A stretch of 64,000 nt of DNA, taken from the NCBI GenBank assembly GCA_017464305.1, contig JAFUDS010000016.1, positions 1 to 64,000 of the forward strand, written 5' to 3'. The stretch is from Clostridia bacterium. Lineage in GTDB: Bacteria; Bacillota; Clostridia; Christensenellales; Aristaeellaceae. Position numbers and translations under genes: made by a program. Positions 34,771-43,836 of this stretch are shown here, piece by piece. The notes below the pieces were generated by a model, which saw only the letters and a list, made by a program, of their open reading frames with translations, did not search any database and was not told where the DNA came from. Within the stretch, counting starts at the first letter, position 1, and every line of letters begins with the position of its first letter.

Positions 34771-34833
34771 GTGCTAAAATATAAAAGTTTTCCGAGTTGA
34801 AGGATTGACTTTAGCACGCTAATGTGATAGCAT
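34771..34833 (+). promoter_or_regulatory. Promoter and candidate operator of the histidine operon
   Basis: TTGACT (34805-34810), 17-base spacer, TAGCAT (34828-34833). The spacer holds the palindrome TTAGC-AC-GCTAA (34811-34822). GTGCTAAA at 34771-34778 is the exact complement of TTTAGCAC at 34810-34817. The arrangement suggests a repressor binding at two sites, possibly with looping. Confidence 0.65.
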
Positions 34834-34865
34834 GGAAAAGAATTCTTTTGGAGGGAGGCGCCTCG

Positions 34866-35807
34866 GTGGACTGGAACGAGGATGTGATGGACGAGCTGGA
34901 GCGAATCGGCTTCCAGCTGCGCGGACTCTATCAGCGAAAGGGCTTTGCCCGATATCGGATGAGCAAATTTGAGGAATACGACCTTTACAGCCGGAACAAG
35001 GATTTCCTGCTGAGCGAGGGGGTCATCACCTTTACGGACACCAATGGCCGCCTGCTGGCCCTGAAGCCGGACGTGACGCTGAGTATCGTCAAGAATGTAG
35101 GGGATTGCGGCGCCGGGCTGCAGAAGCTGTATTACCACGAGAATGTGTATCGGGTTTCCGCCGGGGCGGACGGCTTCCGGGAGGAGACCCAGGTGGGCGT
35201 GGAATGCATGGGCCAGGTAGATGGAAAGGCCATCAGCCAGGTGCTGGAGCTGGCGGCGGAGAGCCTGGCGCTGTTGAGCCCGGACTATATTCTGGAAATC
35301 AGCCATCTGGATCTCCTGGGGGCCCTGGTGGACAGCATCGCCACGGATCACGGCATGCGGGAGGCCATGCTGAAATGCGCCGGGGAAAAGAACCAGCACG
35401 GCATTCGGGAGCTCTGCCGGCAGGCAGGGCTTCACCCGGGGGCGGAGGAGCCCCTGATCTCCCTGCTGGGGATCTACGGGCCGCCCAAGACCGTGATGCC
35501 GAGAATTCGCCGACTGGCGGAGGAGAACGGATGCGAGGAAGCCGCCAGGGAGCTGGGGGAGGCGGTGGCCTCCTTTGCCGGCGCAGAGGCGGAAAGCCAC
35601 CTGTGGATCGATTTTTCCGCCACGGGGGATCTGAAGTATTACAATGGCATCGCCTTCAAGGGCTTCCTGCAGGGAATTCCGGATCCCGTGCTCAGCGGCG
35701 GGCAGTATGACGCGCTGATGAAGCGGATGCATCGGAAGGATCGGGCCATTGGGTTCGCCGTGTTCCTGCACCGGCTGGATCGGCTGGAAGGAGGTGCGCG
35801 AGGATGA
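34866..35807 (+). CDS. hisZ: ATP phosphoribosyltransferase regulatory subunit HisZ
   Basis: A 313-residue protein with a histidyl-tRNA-synthetase-like catalytic core lacking synthetase function. It partners the short HisG in the first step of histidine synthesis and mediates feedback inhibition. KPDVTLSIVKNV, YYHENVYRVSAGADGFREETQVGVECMG and YYNGIAFKGFLQGIPDPVLSGGQYD are family features. GTG 34866 follows GGAGGGAGG; an upstream GTG overlaps the promoter and is excluded. It heads the operon and overlaps hisG. Confidence 0.93.
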   Translation: MDWNEDVMDELERIGFQLRGLYQRKGFARYRMSKFEEYDLYSRNKDFLLSEGVITFTDTNGRLLALKPDVTLSIVKNVGDCGAGLQKLYYHENVYRVSAGADGFREETQVGVECMGQVDGKAISQVLELAAESLALLSPDYILEISHLDLLGALVDSIATDHGMREAMLKCAGEKNQHGIRELCRQAGLHPGAEEPLISLLGIYGPPKTVMPRIRRLAEENGCEEAARELGEAVASFAGAEAESHLWIDFSATGDLKYYNGIAFKGFLQGIPDPVLSGGQYDALMKRMHRKDRAIGFAVFLHRLDRLEGGARG

Positions 35808-36433
35808 GTCAGATGTTGAATGTGGCCCTGCCCAAGGGCAGATTGGGCGAGAAGGTATATGGGCTCTTTGCTCAAGCTGGGTTTGAATGCCCGGCGCTGC
35901 TGGAAAACAGCCGGAAGTTGATTTTCGAAAACGAGGCAGCCGGGGTTCGCTATTTCTGGGTCAAGCCCAGTGACGTGGCCATTTATGTGGCCCGGGGCGC
36001 GGCGGACATCGGAGTGGCCGGGAAGGATATCCTGTTGGAATATCAGCCGGAGGTTTACGAGCTGCTGGATCTGGGCATCGGCAAATGCCGCATGGCGGTG
36101 GCTGCCCCGGAGGGATTCGAGGAAAACCCTGCTCGCACCCTGCGGGTGGCGACGAAGTTCAGCCGCATCGCCCGGGATTATTATGGCAGCAAAGGTCGGG
36201 AGATCGATATTATCCACCTGAACGGCAGCATCGAGATCGCCCCGATTTTAGGGCTCAGCGATGTGATTGTGGATATCGTGGAAACGGGGACCACCCTGCG
36301 GGAGAATCACCTGGAGGTGCGGGAAACCATCGTGCCCATCTCCGCACGGCTCATCGCCAACAAGAGTGGGTTCAAATTCAAAAGAGCCGCCATCGAACGG
36401 CTGATGGCGGGATTGGAGGAGCAGGCAAAATGA
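35804..36433 (+). CDS. hisG: ATP phosphoribosyltransferase, short form
   Basis: A 209-residue catalytic subunit that joins ATP and PRPP to form phosphoribosyl-ATP. It lacks the C-terminal regulatory domain, which explains the adjacent hisZ. ALPKGRLGEKV at the N-terminus, ARGAADIGVAGKDILLE in the middle and IVDIVETGTTLREN, the PRPP-binding loop, are visible. Its ATG overlaps the hisZ stop by four bases and its stop overlaps hisD. Confidence 0.96.
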   Translation: MSQMLNVALPKGRLGEKVYGLFAQAGFECPALLENSRKLIFENEAAGVRYFWVKPSDVAIYVARGAADIGVAGKDILLEYQPEVYELLDLGIGKCRMAVAAPEGFEENPARTLRVATKFSRIARDYYGSKGREIDIIHLNGSIEIAPILGLSDVIVDIVETGTTLRENHLEVRETIVPISARLIANKSGFKFKRAAIERLMAGLEEQAK

Positions 36434-37710
36434 TCCGGATTCTGAAAATGGGCGAGGTACCCACGGAGGAGATTTTCAATCGCAATATGCCGACGGCCAA
36501 CGTGGCGGACATCGTGACGGACATCATCGCCCAGGTGCGGGCCCGAGGGGACGCGGCGCTGAAGGAATATACCGCCAAATTCGACGGCGCGGCGCTGGAC
36601 AGCCTGCTGGTTTCTCCGGAGGAAATGGCGGAGGGCGTGGCTCAGGTGGAGCCCGAATTCCTGCGGGTGCTGGAGGAGGCGGCGGCCAATATCCGGAAAT
36701 TCCACAGCCGGCAGGTGCGGAACTCCTTCGTCATCAACGACGAGGACGGCATCGTCATGGGCCAGAAGGTGATCCCCGTGGATCGGGCAGGGGTGTATGT
36801 GCCCGGCGGTACGGCGGCCCTGTCTTCCACGGTGCTGATGGACATCATTCCTGCCAAGATCGCGGGGGTGAAGGAAATCGTCATGACCACGCCTCCCGGA
36901 AAGGACGGGAAGATTGATCCCTCCATTCTGGCAGCGGCGAAGGTGGCGGGGGCGGACCGCATCGTGAAGGCGGGAGGCGCCCAAGCCATCGCGGCCCTGG
37001 CCTATGGCACGGAGAGCGTGCCGAAGGTGGACAAGATCGTGGGCCCGGGGAACGCTTTCGTGGCGGAGGCGAAGCGGCAGGTTTATGGCGTGGTGAGCAT
37101 CGACATGATCGCCGGCCCCAGCGAAATTCTGGTGGTGGCGGATGGGAAGAGCAATCCCCGGCACCTGGCGGCGGATCTGTTGAGCCAGGCAGAGCACGAC
37201 AAGGTGGCCAGCGCGGTGCTGGTGACGGACAGCGAGGACCTGGCCCTGGCGGTGCAGGCGGAGATTGAACGCCAGCTACCTCTGCTGGAGCGGGAGGAGA
37301 TCGCCCGGGCATCCATCGAAAACCATGGGAAGATCATTCTGGCGGAGGATCTGCGGGAGGCCATCGAGATTGCCAACGAGATTGCGCCGGAGCATCTTGA
37401 GCTGTGCATGGATAACCCCTTCGATTACCTGGATGGGATTCGCCACGCGGGGTCCATCTTCATGGGGCGGAACTGTCCGGAGGCATTGGGAGACTATCTG
37501 GCGGGGCCCAACCATACCCTGCCCACCCAGGGAACGGCCAAGTTCTCATCCCCCCTGAGCGTGGATGATTTTGTAAAGAAGACCCAGTTCACCTATTTCA
37601 CCCGGGACGCTTTGAACCGGGTAGCGGCGGACGTGGCGCTGTTCGCCCGGAAGGAAGGGCTGACGGGCCATGCTCGCAGCGCCCTGAGCCGGGGAGAGGA
37701 GGAGGCATGA
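36430..37710 (+). CDS. hisD: Histidinol dehydrogenase
   Basis: A 426-residue zinc enzyme that oxidises L-histidinol to L-histidine in two NAD-dependent steps. It shows PVDRAGVYVPGGTAALSSTVLMDIIPAKIAGV, ADRIVKAGGAQAIAALAYGT, DMIAGPSEILVVAD, LLSQAEHDKVASAVLVT and EHLELCMDNPFDYL. The ATG at 36430 overlaps the hisG stop. Full length for the family. Confidence 0.97.
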   Translation: MIRILKMGEVPTEEIFNRNMPTANVADIVTDIIAQVRARGDAALKEYTAKFDGAALDSLLVSPEEMAEGVAQVEPEFLRVLEEAAANIRKFHSRQVRNSFVINDEDGIVMGQKVIPVDRAGVYVPGGTAALSSTVLMDIIPAKIAGVKEIVMTTPPGKDGKIDPSILAAAKVAGADRIVKAGGAQAIAALAYGTESVPKVDKIVGPGNAFVAEAKRQVYGVVSIDMIAGPSEILVVADGKSNPRHLAADLLSQAEHDKVASAVLVTDSEDLALAVQAEIERQLPLLEREEIARASIENHGKIILAEDLREAIEIANEIAPEHLELCMDNPFDYLDGIRHAGSIFMGRNCPEALGDYLAGPNHTLPTQGTAKFSSPLSVDDFVKKTQFTYFTRDALNRVAADVALFARKEGLTGHARSALSRGEEEA

Positions 37711-38765
37711 GCCCGTATTTTTCCCAGCGGTATCAGGATTTGAAAGCTTACACCCCCGGAGAGCAGCCGAAGCAGCGGAAATATATCAAGCTGAACACCA
37801 ATGAAAGCCCCTTTCCACCCGCGCCGGGGGTCAGGGAACGGGTAGCGGAAGAGGTACAGCGGCTGAACCTGTACTCCGACCCGGAGAGCAGCCTCCTGCG
37901 GCAAAAGCTGGCAGAGGGGCTGGGGATCGGGGCGGAAAACCTGATCATGACCAACGGCAGCGATGAGGCACTGAACTACGCCTTCATGGCCTTCTGCGAT
38001 GAAGATCGGCCGGCGGTCTTTCCGGACATCACCTATGGATTCTATCCGGTGTTCGCCCGGATCAATCGGCTGCCCTTTCAGGAGATCCCCCTGACGGCGG
38101 ATTTCCGGATTGATCCCCGGGATTACGACGGGATTCCGGGTACGCTTTTCCTGGCGAACCCAAATGCTCCCACTGGGCTGGCCCTGGGGCTGGAGGTCAT
38201 TGAGGACTTACTGAAGCGCCGGAAGGAGCATATTCTGGTGGTGGACGAAGCCTATGTGGACTTTGGGGGAGAAAGCGCGGTGAAGCTGATTCACAGGTAC
38301 GAAAACCTGATCGTTACCCGGACCTTCTCCAAATCCCGATCCCTGGCGGGGCTGCGGCTGGGCTTTGCTGCGGCGGCTCCGGAGCGGATTCAGGAAATGA
38401 AGACCATGCAGTATTCCACCAATCCTTACAACGTGGACCGGCTGGCCCAGGCCGCGGGGATCGCCTGCCTGGAGGCGGACGAATATAATTTGGAAAACGT
38501 GAAAAAGGTTTGTGAAACCCGAAGCTGGACCCAGGCGCGGCTGGAGGAGATGGGCTTTGAAATGACGGACAGCCGAACCAATTTCCTCTTCGTCCGGCAT
38601 TCCGCCTTCCCGGGCTCCCGGCTGCGGGACGCCCTGCGGGAGAAGGGAATCCTGATTCGCTGGTTTGACCAGGAACGAATTCGGGATTGGAGCCGGATCA
38701 CCATCGGTGCCCAGGAGGAAATGGAAACCCTGGTTCACGCAGTTCAACAGCTGCTGGAGGAATAA
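37707..38765 (+). CDS. hisC: Histidinol-phosphate aminotransferase
   Basis: A 352-residue PLP-dependent class I/II aminotransferase that makes histidinol phosphate. IKLNTNESPFPPAPGV is the N-terminal substrate region, DEAYVDFGGES holds the conserved Asp/Tyr that contact PLP, and the PLP lysine lies in TFSKSRSLAGLRLGF. It overlaps hisD by four bases. Confidence 0.95.
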   Translation: MSPYFSQRYQDLKAYTPGEQPKQRKYIKLNTNESPFPPAPGVRERVAEEVQRLNLYSDPESSLLRQKLAEGLGIGAENLIMTNGSDEALNYAFMAFCDEDRPAVFPDITYGFYPVFARINRLPFQEIPLTADFRIDPRDYDGIPGTLFLANPNAPTGLALGLEVIEDLLKRRKEHILVVDEAYVDFGGESAVKLIHRYENLIVTRTFSKSRSLAGLRLGFAAAAPERIQEMKTMQYSTNPYNVDRLAQAAGIACLEADEYNLENVKKVCETRSWTQARLEEMGFEMTDSRTNFLFVRHSAFPGSRLRDALREKGILIRWFDQERIRDWSRITIGAQEEMETLVHAVQQLLEE

Positions 38766-38767
38766 AG

Positions 38768-39355
38768 ATGCGGACAGCAGAAATTATCCGAAAAACCGGA
38801 GAAACGGACATCCGAGTCGCCCTGAACCTGGACGGCACCGGGAAATGTGAAATCGACACCGGAGTGGGCTTTTTGAACCACATGCTGGAGCTCTTCGCCC
38901 GCCACGGCCGGTTTGACCTGCGGGTTTCCTGCAAGGGGGACACCTGGGTGGACGACCACCACAGCGTGGAGGATATCGGCATCGCCCTGGGCCAGGCCTT
39001 CGATCAGGCCCTGGGGGAGAAAAAGGGCATCCGACGCTACGGGCAGCGGCTGCTGCCCATGGACGAAACCTTGATTCTTTCGGCGGTGGATCTGAGCGGA
39101 CGCAGCTATTTAGGCTACAGCCTGCAGATTCCGACAGAGAAGGTAGGTACCTTTGACACGGAGCTGGGGGAGGAATTTTTCCAGGGCTTTGTTCGCCATG
39201 CCCGGTGCACCCTGCACATTTGCCAGCTGGCTGGAGCCAACAGCCATCACATTCTGGAAGGGACCTTCAAAAGCGTGGCCCGGGCCCTGAAGGAAGCCGT
39301 AGAGATTGATCCTGCCCTGGCCGGGGAAATTCCGTCGACGAAAGGAATGCTATAA
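38768..39355 (+). CDS. hisB: Imidazoleglycerol-phosphate dehydratase
   Basis: A 195-residue manganese enzyme, the stand-alone dehydratase form without a phosphatase domain. Metal-binding motifs are GFLNHMLELFARHG, DDHHSVEDIG and GANSHHILEGTFKS. ATG 38768 lies just past the hisC stop with a GGAGG site. The frame is open further upstream, but that part overlaps hisC. Confidence 0.96.
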   Translation: MRTAEIIRKTGETDIRVALNLDGTGKCEIDTGVGFLNHMLELFARHGRFDLRVSCKGDTWVDDHHSVEDIGIALGQAFDQALGEKKGIRRYGQRLLPMDETLILSAVDLSGRSYLGYSLQIPTEKVGTFDTELGEEFFQGFVRHARCTLHICQLAGANSHHILEGTFKSVARALKEAVEIDPALAGEIPSTKGML

Positions 39356-39359
39356 AGCC

Positions 39360-39998
39360 ATGACAGCCATTGTGGATTACGGCGTAGGGAACCTGTTTTC
39401 CCTGCGCAGCAGCCTGGAAGCCCTGGGGGATGCGCCAAAGATCACCGCTGATCCGGCGGAGATCTTGCAGGCGGATCGGGTGATTCTACCCGGGGTGGGT
39501 GCCTTTGCCGACGCGGCGGAGAAGCTGCGGACCACGGGATTGGATCTGGTGGTCAAGGAAGCTGCCGCCGCAGGGCGCCCGCTGCTGGGCATCTGTCTGG
39601 GTATGCAGCTGCTGTTCGAAAAGAGCATGGAATATGGGGAACACCCAGGGTTAGGCCTGCTGGCGGGGACGGTGCGCCCCATTCGGGAGATTCTGACGGA
39701 GGCAGGCGCCGACCCGGAAGGGCAGCTGAAAATTCCTCAAATGGGCTGGAACGCCCTGCGCTTCCGGCGGGAAAGCCCGCTGATAAAGTACCTGCGGGAA
39801 GGGGAGTATGTGTATTTCGTCCACTCCTTCGCCGCCACGGGCTGCGAGGATTCCTTGATCGCGGACACGGAATACGGGGCTTACCTGACCGCCTGCGTCG
39901 GAAAAGGGAACGTGATGGGGTGCCAGTTCCATCCGGAGAAGAGCGGTCAGACGGGGCTGCGAATCCTGCAAGCATTCTGCGAAATGGAGAGGGAATGA
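39360..39998 (+). CDS. hisH: Imidazole glycerol phosphate synthase glutaminase subunit
   Basis: A 212-residue class I glutamine amidotransferase. The nucleophile cysteine lies in LLGICLGMQLLFE, and the His-Glu pair in GCQFHPEKSG. It feeds ammonia to HisF. The ATG at 39360 comes four bases after the hisB stop and has only a weak ribosome binding site (TATAAAGCC), so coupling is likely. Confidence 0.96.
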   Translation: MTAIVDYGVGNLFSLRSSLEALGDAPKITADPAEILQADRVILPGVGAFADAAEKLRTTGLDLVVKEAAAAGRPLLGICLGMQLLFEKSMEYGEHPGLGLLAGTVRPIREILTEAGADPEGQLKIPQMGWNALRFRRESPLIKYLREGEYVYFVHSFAATGCEDSLIADTEYGAYLTACVGKGNVMGCQFHPEKSGQTGLRILQAFCEMERE

Positions 39999-40004
39999 GA
40001 AAAG

Positions 40005-40718
40005 ATGATCATTTTTCCGGCCATTGACCTCTATGAAGGGAAGGCGGTTCGCCTGCTGAAGGGGGACTACGCCCAGATGACGGTGTACAGCGAGCACCCG
40101 GCGGAAGTGGGGCGGCAGTTTGTGGACCAGGGGGCCACCCATGTGCACCTGGTGGACCTGGAGGGCGCCCGGGAGGGCACCGCTCCCAACCTGAAAACGG
40201 TGCTGCAATTAAAAGAAGAAACCGGTCTGTTTTGTGAAATTGGCGGTGGAATTCGAGAAATGGACACGGTTCGGACCTATCTGGACAATGGGCTGGACCG
40301 GGTTATCCTGGGCACGGCCGCGGTGCAGGATCCGGACTTTCTGGCGGAGGCCCTGGACCAATACGGTGAGCGCATCGCCGTAGGGGTGGACATTCGGGAT
40401 GGATACGTTTCCATCCGGGGATGGACGGAAAACTCCGCGTATCCCTTCCTGGAATTCTGCGAGAAAATGGCCCGGCTGGGGGTGAAAACCCTGATTTGCA
40501 CCGATATCAGTCGGGACGGGGCCATGCGGGGAACCAACCGGGAGCTATACCGCCAGCTGAGCCAGGAGCTGAGCCTGCAGATCACCGCCAGCGGCGGCGT
40601 GTCCACCCTGGAGGATGTGCGGGCCCTGCGGCGGATGAACCTGTACGGCGCCATCATCGGCAAGGCCTGGTACACCGGGGCCATCGACCTGCGGGCGGCC
40701 ATGAAGGAGGCAGAATGA
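40005..40718 (+). CDS. hisA: Phosphoribosylformimino-AICAR-phosphate isomerase
   Basis: A 237-residue beta/alpha-barrel. IIFPAIDLYEGKAVRLLKGD carries the first catalytic Asp and ICTDISRDGAMRG the second; EIGGGIRE and ITASGGVSTLEDVRAL bind the phosphates. Its stop overlaps the hisF ATG. Confidence 0.96.
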   Translation: MIIFPAIDLYEGKAVRLLKGDYAQMTVYSEHPAEVGRQFVDQGATHVHLVDLEGAREGTAPNLKTVLQLKEETGLFCEIGGGIREMDTVRTYLDNGLDRVILGTAAVQDPDFLAEALDQYGERIAVGVDIRDGYVSIRGWTENSAYPFLEFCEKMARLGVKTLICTDISRDGAMRGTNRELYRQLSQELSLQITASGGVSTLEDVRALRRMNLYGAIIGKAWYTGAIDLRAAMKEAE

Positions 40719-41473
40719 TTACAAAACGGATTATTCCCTGCCTGGATGTAAAGAACGGCCGGGTAGTGAAGGGTGTGAATTTCCAAGGACTGGGGGATGT
40801 GGACAGCCCGGTGCGGCTGGCGAAAATGTACTCCGAGCGAGGGGCGGACGAGCTGGTGTTCTACGATATTACCGCCTCCGCAGAGGGCCGGGCCCTGTTT
40901 ACGGACATCCTGACGGAAACGGCCCGGCAGGTGTTTATCCCCCTGACGGTGGGGGGCGGCATCAACACGGTGGCGGATTTTGACCGGGTGTTAAAATGCG
41001 GGGCGGATAAAGTGTCGGTGAACTCCGGGGCTATTCGGGATCCCTCCCTCATCGGCCAGGCGGCGAAGAAATACGGCGATCAATGCGTGGTGCTGAGCGT
41101 GGATGTGAAACGGGTGGACGGCGTTTTTCGAGTGTTCGCTAAGGGCGGCAGGGAAAATACGGGCCTGGAAGCCCTGGAATGGATTCGCCGGGGCGTGGGA
41201 GACGGCGCGGGGGAAGTGGTGGTCAACTCCATCGACACCGACGGCGTAAAGCAGGGCTTTGACCTGGAAATGCTGGAAAAGGTATGCGAAGTGGCGAAGG
41301 TGCCCGTCATTGCCAGCGGCGGCGCGGGAAAAATCGAGGATTTTCTGACGCTGTTCCAGTCCATCCCCGGGGTGGATGCCGGGCTGGCCGCCTCCATCTT
41401 CCATTTCGGAGAGGTCAGCATCAGCGATTTGAAACAGGCGATGAAAGCGGCGGGGATTCCCGCCAGAGTATAA
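40715..41473 (+). CDS. hisF: Imidazole glycerol phosphate synthase cyclase subunit
   Basis: A 252-residue barrel enzyme forming imidazole glycerol phosphate with HisH. KRIIPCLDVKNGRVVKGVNF, VGGGINTVADF, NSIDTDGVKQGFDLEML and IASGGAGKIEDF are diagnostic. The ATG at 40715 overlaps the hisA stop. Confidence 0.97.
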   Translation: MITKRIIPCLDVKNGRVVKGVNFQGLGDVDSPVRLAKMYSERGADELVFYDITASAEGRALFTDILTETARQVFIPLTVGGGINTVADFDRVLKCGADKVSVNSGAIRDPSLIGQAAKKYGDQCVVLSVDVKRVDGVFRVFAKGGRENTGLEALEWIRRGVGDGAGEVVVNSIDTDGVKQGFDLEMLEKVCEVAKVPVIASGGAGKIEDFLTLFQSIPGVDAGLAASIFHFGEVSISDLKQAMKAAGIPARV

Positions 41474-41485
41474 AAGGAGAAAAGC

Positions 41486-42139
41486 ATGCTAACGATTGAG
41501 GAGTTAAAATTTGACGAAAAGGGTCTGATTCCCGCCATCGTGGTGGACGCCAAGAGCCGCAAGGTGCTGACCCTGGCTTACATGAACCGGGAGAGCCTGG
41601 CCATTTCCCTGGAAAAGGGGCTGACCTGCTTCTGGAGCCGCAGCCGACAGGAGCTGTGGCTGAAGGGGGAAACCAGCGGGAACTATCAGCACATCGTGTC
41701 CATCACCGCGGACTGCGACCGGGACGCCCTGGTGGTGCTGGTGGAAAAGGACGGCCCGGCCTGCCATTTGGGGACAGACAGCTGCTTCAATGATCCCCTG
41801 TATATCAGCGAATCCCGGCAGGATTTTACCTATCAGGGACTGTACGAGCTGCTGCAGGGCCGGAAGGCGAAAAAAAAGGAGGGCTCCTATACCACCTACC
41901 TTTTTGAGAAGGGGCTGGATAAGATCCTGAAAAAGGTGGGAGAGGAATCCACGGAGGTGATCATCGCCGCCAAGGACCAGGACAAGAAGGAAACCATCTA
42001 TGAAATCGCGGACCTGGCCTATCATGTGATGGTGCTGATGGTGGAAGCGGGAATCAGCCTGGAGGAGATTCGGAACGAGCTGGCCGGCCGACATGTGATC
42101 GACCACAAAGTAAAGCAGGAGAAGATGACGGCGCAATGA
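41486..42139 (+). CDS. hisIE: Bifunctional phosphoribosyl-AMP cyclohydrolase / phosphoribosyl-ATP pyrophosphatase
   Basis: A 217-residue fusion. HisI (about 1-115) has [36 protein letters not shown] and zinc-site residues around DCDRDALVV and [11 protein letters not shown]. HisE (about 120-217) has [30 protein letters not shown] and [15 protein letters not shown]. It catalyses steps two and three of the pathway. It overlaps hisK by four bases. Confidence 0.96.
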   Translation: MLTIEELKFDEKGLIPAIVVDAKSRKVLTLAYMNRESLAISLEKGLTCFWSRSRQELWLKGETSGNYQHIVSITADCDRDALVVLVEKDGPACHLGTDSCFNDPLYISESRQDFTYQGLYELLQGRKAKKKEGSYTTYLFEKGLDKILKKVGEESTEVIIAAKDQDKKETIYEIADLAYHVMVLMVEAGISLEEIRNELAGRHVIDHKVKQEKMTAQ

Positions 42140-42876
42140 TGGATTTGCATACCCATTCCACCTTCTCCGACGGCGCCCATTCCCCGGAGGAGATGGTGCA
42201 AGAGGCCATCGCCAAAGGCTTGCGCCAGTACGGAATTTCGGACCACTCCCACGCGGATTGGGACGAGGTTTGCATGCCGACGGAAAACATTCCCGCCTAT
42301 CACCAGGAATTGCGCCGGCTGAAAGAGGCCTACGCCGGGCAAATTGAGATCAAATGCGGGCTGGAGCGGGACTACTACTCTGACGATTTTTCCGAATATG
42401 ATTATGTTATCGGTTCGGTGCACGCCATGCGCATGCCGGATGGCTATTATCTCTGCGTGGACTGGATGCCGGAGCGGATGGAGCGGGATTGCGAAACCTA
42501 TTTCGGCGGGGATTGGTACGCCCTGACGGAAGCCTTTTTCCAGCTGGAAGCGGACGTGGTTCGCCGGACGAAATGCGACATCATCGGCCATTTTGACCTG
42601 GTGTCGAAATTCAATGAACAGAGGCGCTGGTTCGATCCTGCCCATCCTCGGTACCGGGCAGCCTGGCAGGGGGCGGCGGAGACGCTGCTGCGGACGGGAA
42701 AGACCTTCGAGGTCAATACCGGCGCCATCTCCCGGGGATATCGGACGGACGCCTATCCTGCGAAGGAAATTCGGACATATTTAAAGGAGAAGGGAGCAAA
42801 GCTGATCCTTTCCAGCGACGCCCACCAGAAGGAGAACATCTGTTTCCAGTTCGACCGATTCGCGGCGGAAATCTGA
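42136..42876 (+). CDS. hisK: Histidinol-phosphatase, PHP family
   Basis: A 246-residue metal-dependent phosphatase that dephosphorylates histidinol phosphate. [47 protein letters not shown] and [11 protein letters not shown] supply the PHP metal ligands. With it the operon has every step from PRPP to histidine. It is the last gene of the set. Confidence 0.93.
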   Translation: MMDLHTHSTFSDGAHSPEEMVQEAIAKGLRQYGISDHSHADWDEVCMPTENIPAYHQELRRLKEAYAGQIEIKCGLERDYYSDDFSEYDYVIGSVHAMRMPDGYYLCVDWMPERMERDCETYFGGDWYALTEAFFQLEADVVRRTKCDIIGHFDLVSKFNEQRRWFDPAHPRYRAAWQGAAETLLRTGKTFEVNTGAISRGYRTDAYPAKEIRTYLKEKGAKLILSSDAHQKENICFQFDRFAAEI

Positions 42877-42878
42877 TG

Positions 42879-42907
42879 TTGCCACCTGAAAACAATCGTG
42901 GTATCAT
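42879..42907 (+). promoter_or_regulatory. Promoter of the second PHP gene
   Basis: TTGCCA (42879-42884), 17-base spacer, TATCAT (42902-42907). The following leader forms a hairpin around CCG-GAAA-CGG that includes the GGAGGG ribosome binding site (42921-42926). Confidence 0.6.
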
Positions 42908-42935
42908 TCCTTCCGGAAACGGAGGGATTTTTTCG

Positions 42936-43712
42936 ATGAGCTATCTGTATGAGACCCATATGCACACCTGCCTGTCCAGCGCCTGCGGCGTCAGCACGGG
43001 GAAGGAGCATGTGCGCTTTTATAAAGAACGGGGATATGCCGGGATCATTATTACGGATCATTTCTTCGGCGGGAACACCGCCGTGCCCCGGAATCTGCCC
43101 TGGGAGGAGCGGATTGATCTGTTCTTTCGGGGGTATGAGGACGCCTGGGAGGAAGGGCAGAAGGTGGGGCTGGACGTATTCTTCGGGCTGGAGCAGAACT
43201 TCATCCATGATGAGTTCCTGGTCTATGGGCTGACGAAGGATTACATGAAGGCCCATCCGGAAATGGAACGTTGGACCCGCCGGCAGCAGCTGGAGGAGGT
43301 TCACCGGGCCGGGGGCGCTGTGATTCAGGCGCATCCCTTCCGCCTGCGGGACTATGTGGATAAGATTCGGGTGGGGGAGCTGTTCGCTGACGGCATCGAA
43401 GGGGCCAACGCCGGCAACACGCCGCTGGATGACGCCCGGGCCCTGGCCTATGGGCGGGCCAAGGGGCTGCTGATGACTGCGGGCAGCGATAATCATCACT
43501 CTCCGACGGAAAAGCTGTTCGGCGTGGAGCTGGAGAATAAGCTCAACGATATCTACGATTATGTCCGCCTGATTCGCCAGGGCGGCCCCATTGGGCTGCA
43601 CGTGCCGAAGGAGAGATGGACCATGCCGGAGGAAGCGATTGACGAGCGGCATCTGGCCTACTGGCTGAATGAGAATGAAGAAGAGGTACTAATGGGCGCT
43701 CCTTGGAATTGA
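42936..43712 (+). CDS. PHP-domain phosphoesterase
   Basis: A 258-residue PHP protein distinct from HisK. Metal-binding motifs are ETHMHTCLSSACG, IIITDHFF, GLEQNF, GAVIQAHPFR and TAGSDNHHSP. PHP proteins include histidinol phosphatases, nucleoside 3',5'-diphosphate hydrolases and DNA polymerase phosphoesterase domains. The substrate cannot be set. ATG 42936 follows GGAGGG. It has its own promoter and is probably not part of the histidine pathway. Confidence 0.8.
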   Translation: MSYLYETHMHTCLSSACGVSTGKEHVRFYKERGYAGIIITDHFFGGNTAVPRNLPWEERIDLFFRGYEDAWEEGQKVGLDVFFGLEQNFIHDEFLVYGLTKDYMKAHPEMERWTRRQQLEEVHRAGGAVIQAHPFRLRDYVDKIRVGELFADGIEGANAGNTPLDDARALAYGRAKGLLMTAGSDNHHSPTEKLFGVELENKLNDIYDYVRLIRQGGPIGLHVPKERWTMPEEAIDERHLAYWLNENEEEVLMGAPWN

Positions 43713-43772
43713 AAATGGGGGCATTCAGCATAGTTTAATTTACCGGATGTTCACATATCCCCAGGAAAAGAT

Positions 43773-43816
43773 ATGATATAATCATCGCGGCGGGAAATCC
43801 GCCGCGAGATTTTTTA
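43773..43816 (+). promoter_or_regulatory. Extended -10 promoter immediately followed by a terminator-like hairpin
   Basis: TGATATAAT (43773-43781) is an extended -10 box with no clear -35. Right after it, TCGCGGCGG (43785-43793) and CCGCCGCGA (43799-43807) form a perfect nine-pair stem around GAAAT, followed by a run of T to 43815. The hairpin lies at or just after the expected start point, before the ABC permease gene. Confidence 0.55.
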
Positions 43817-43836
43817 GTGACATCGAGGATGTATAA

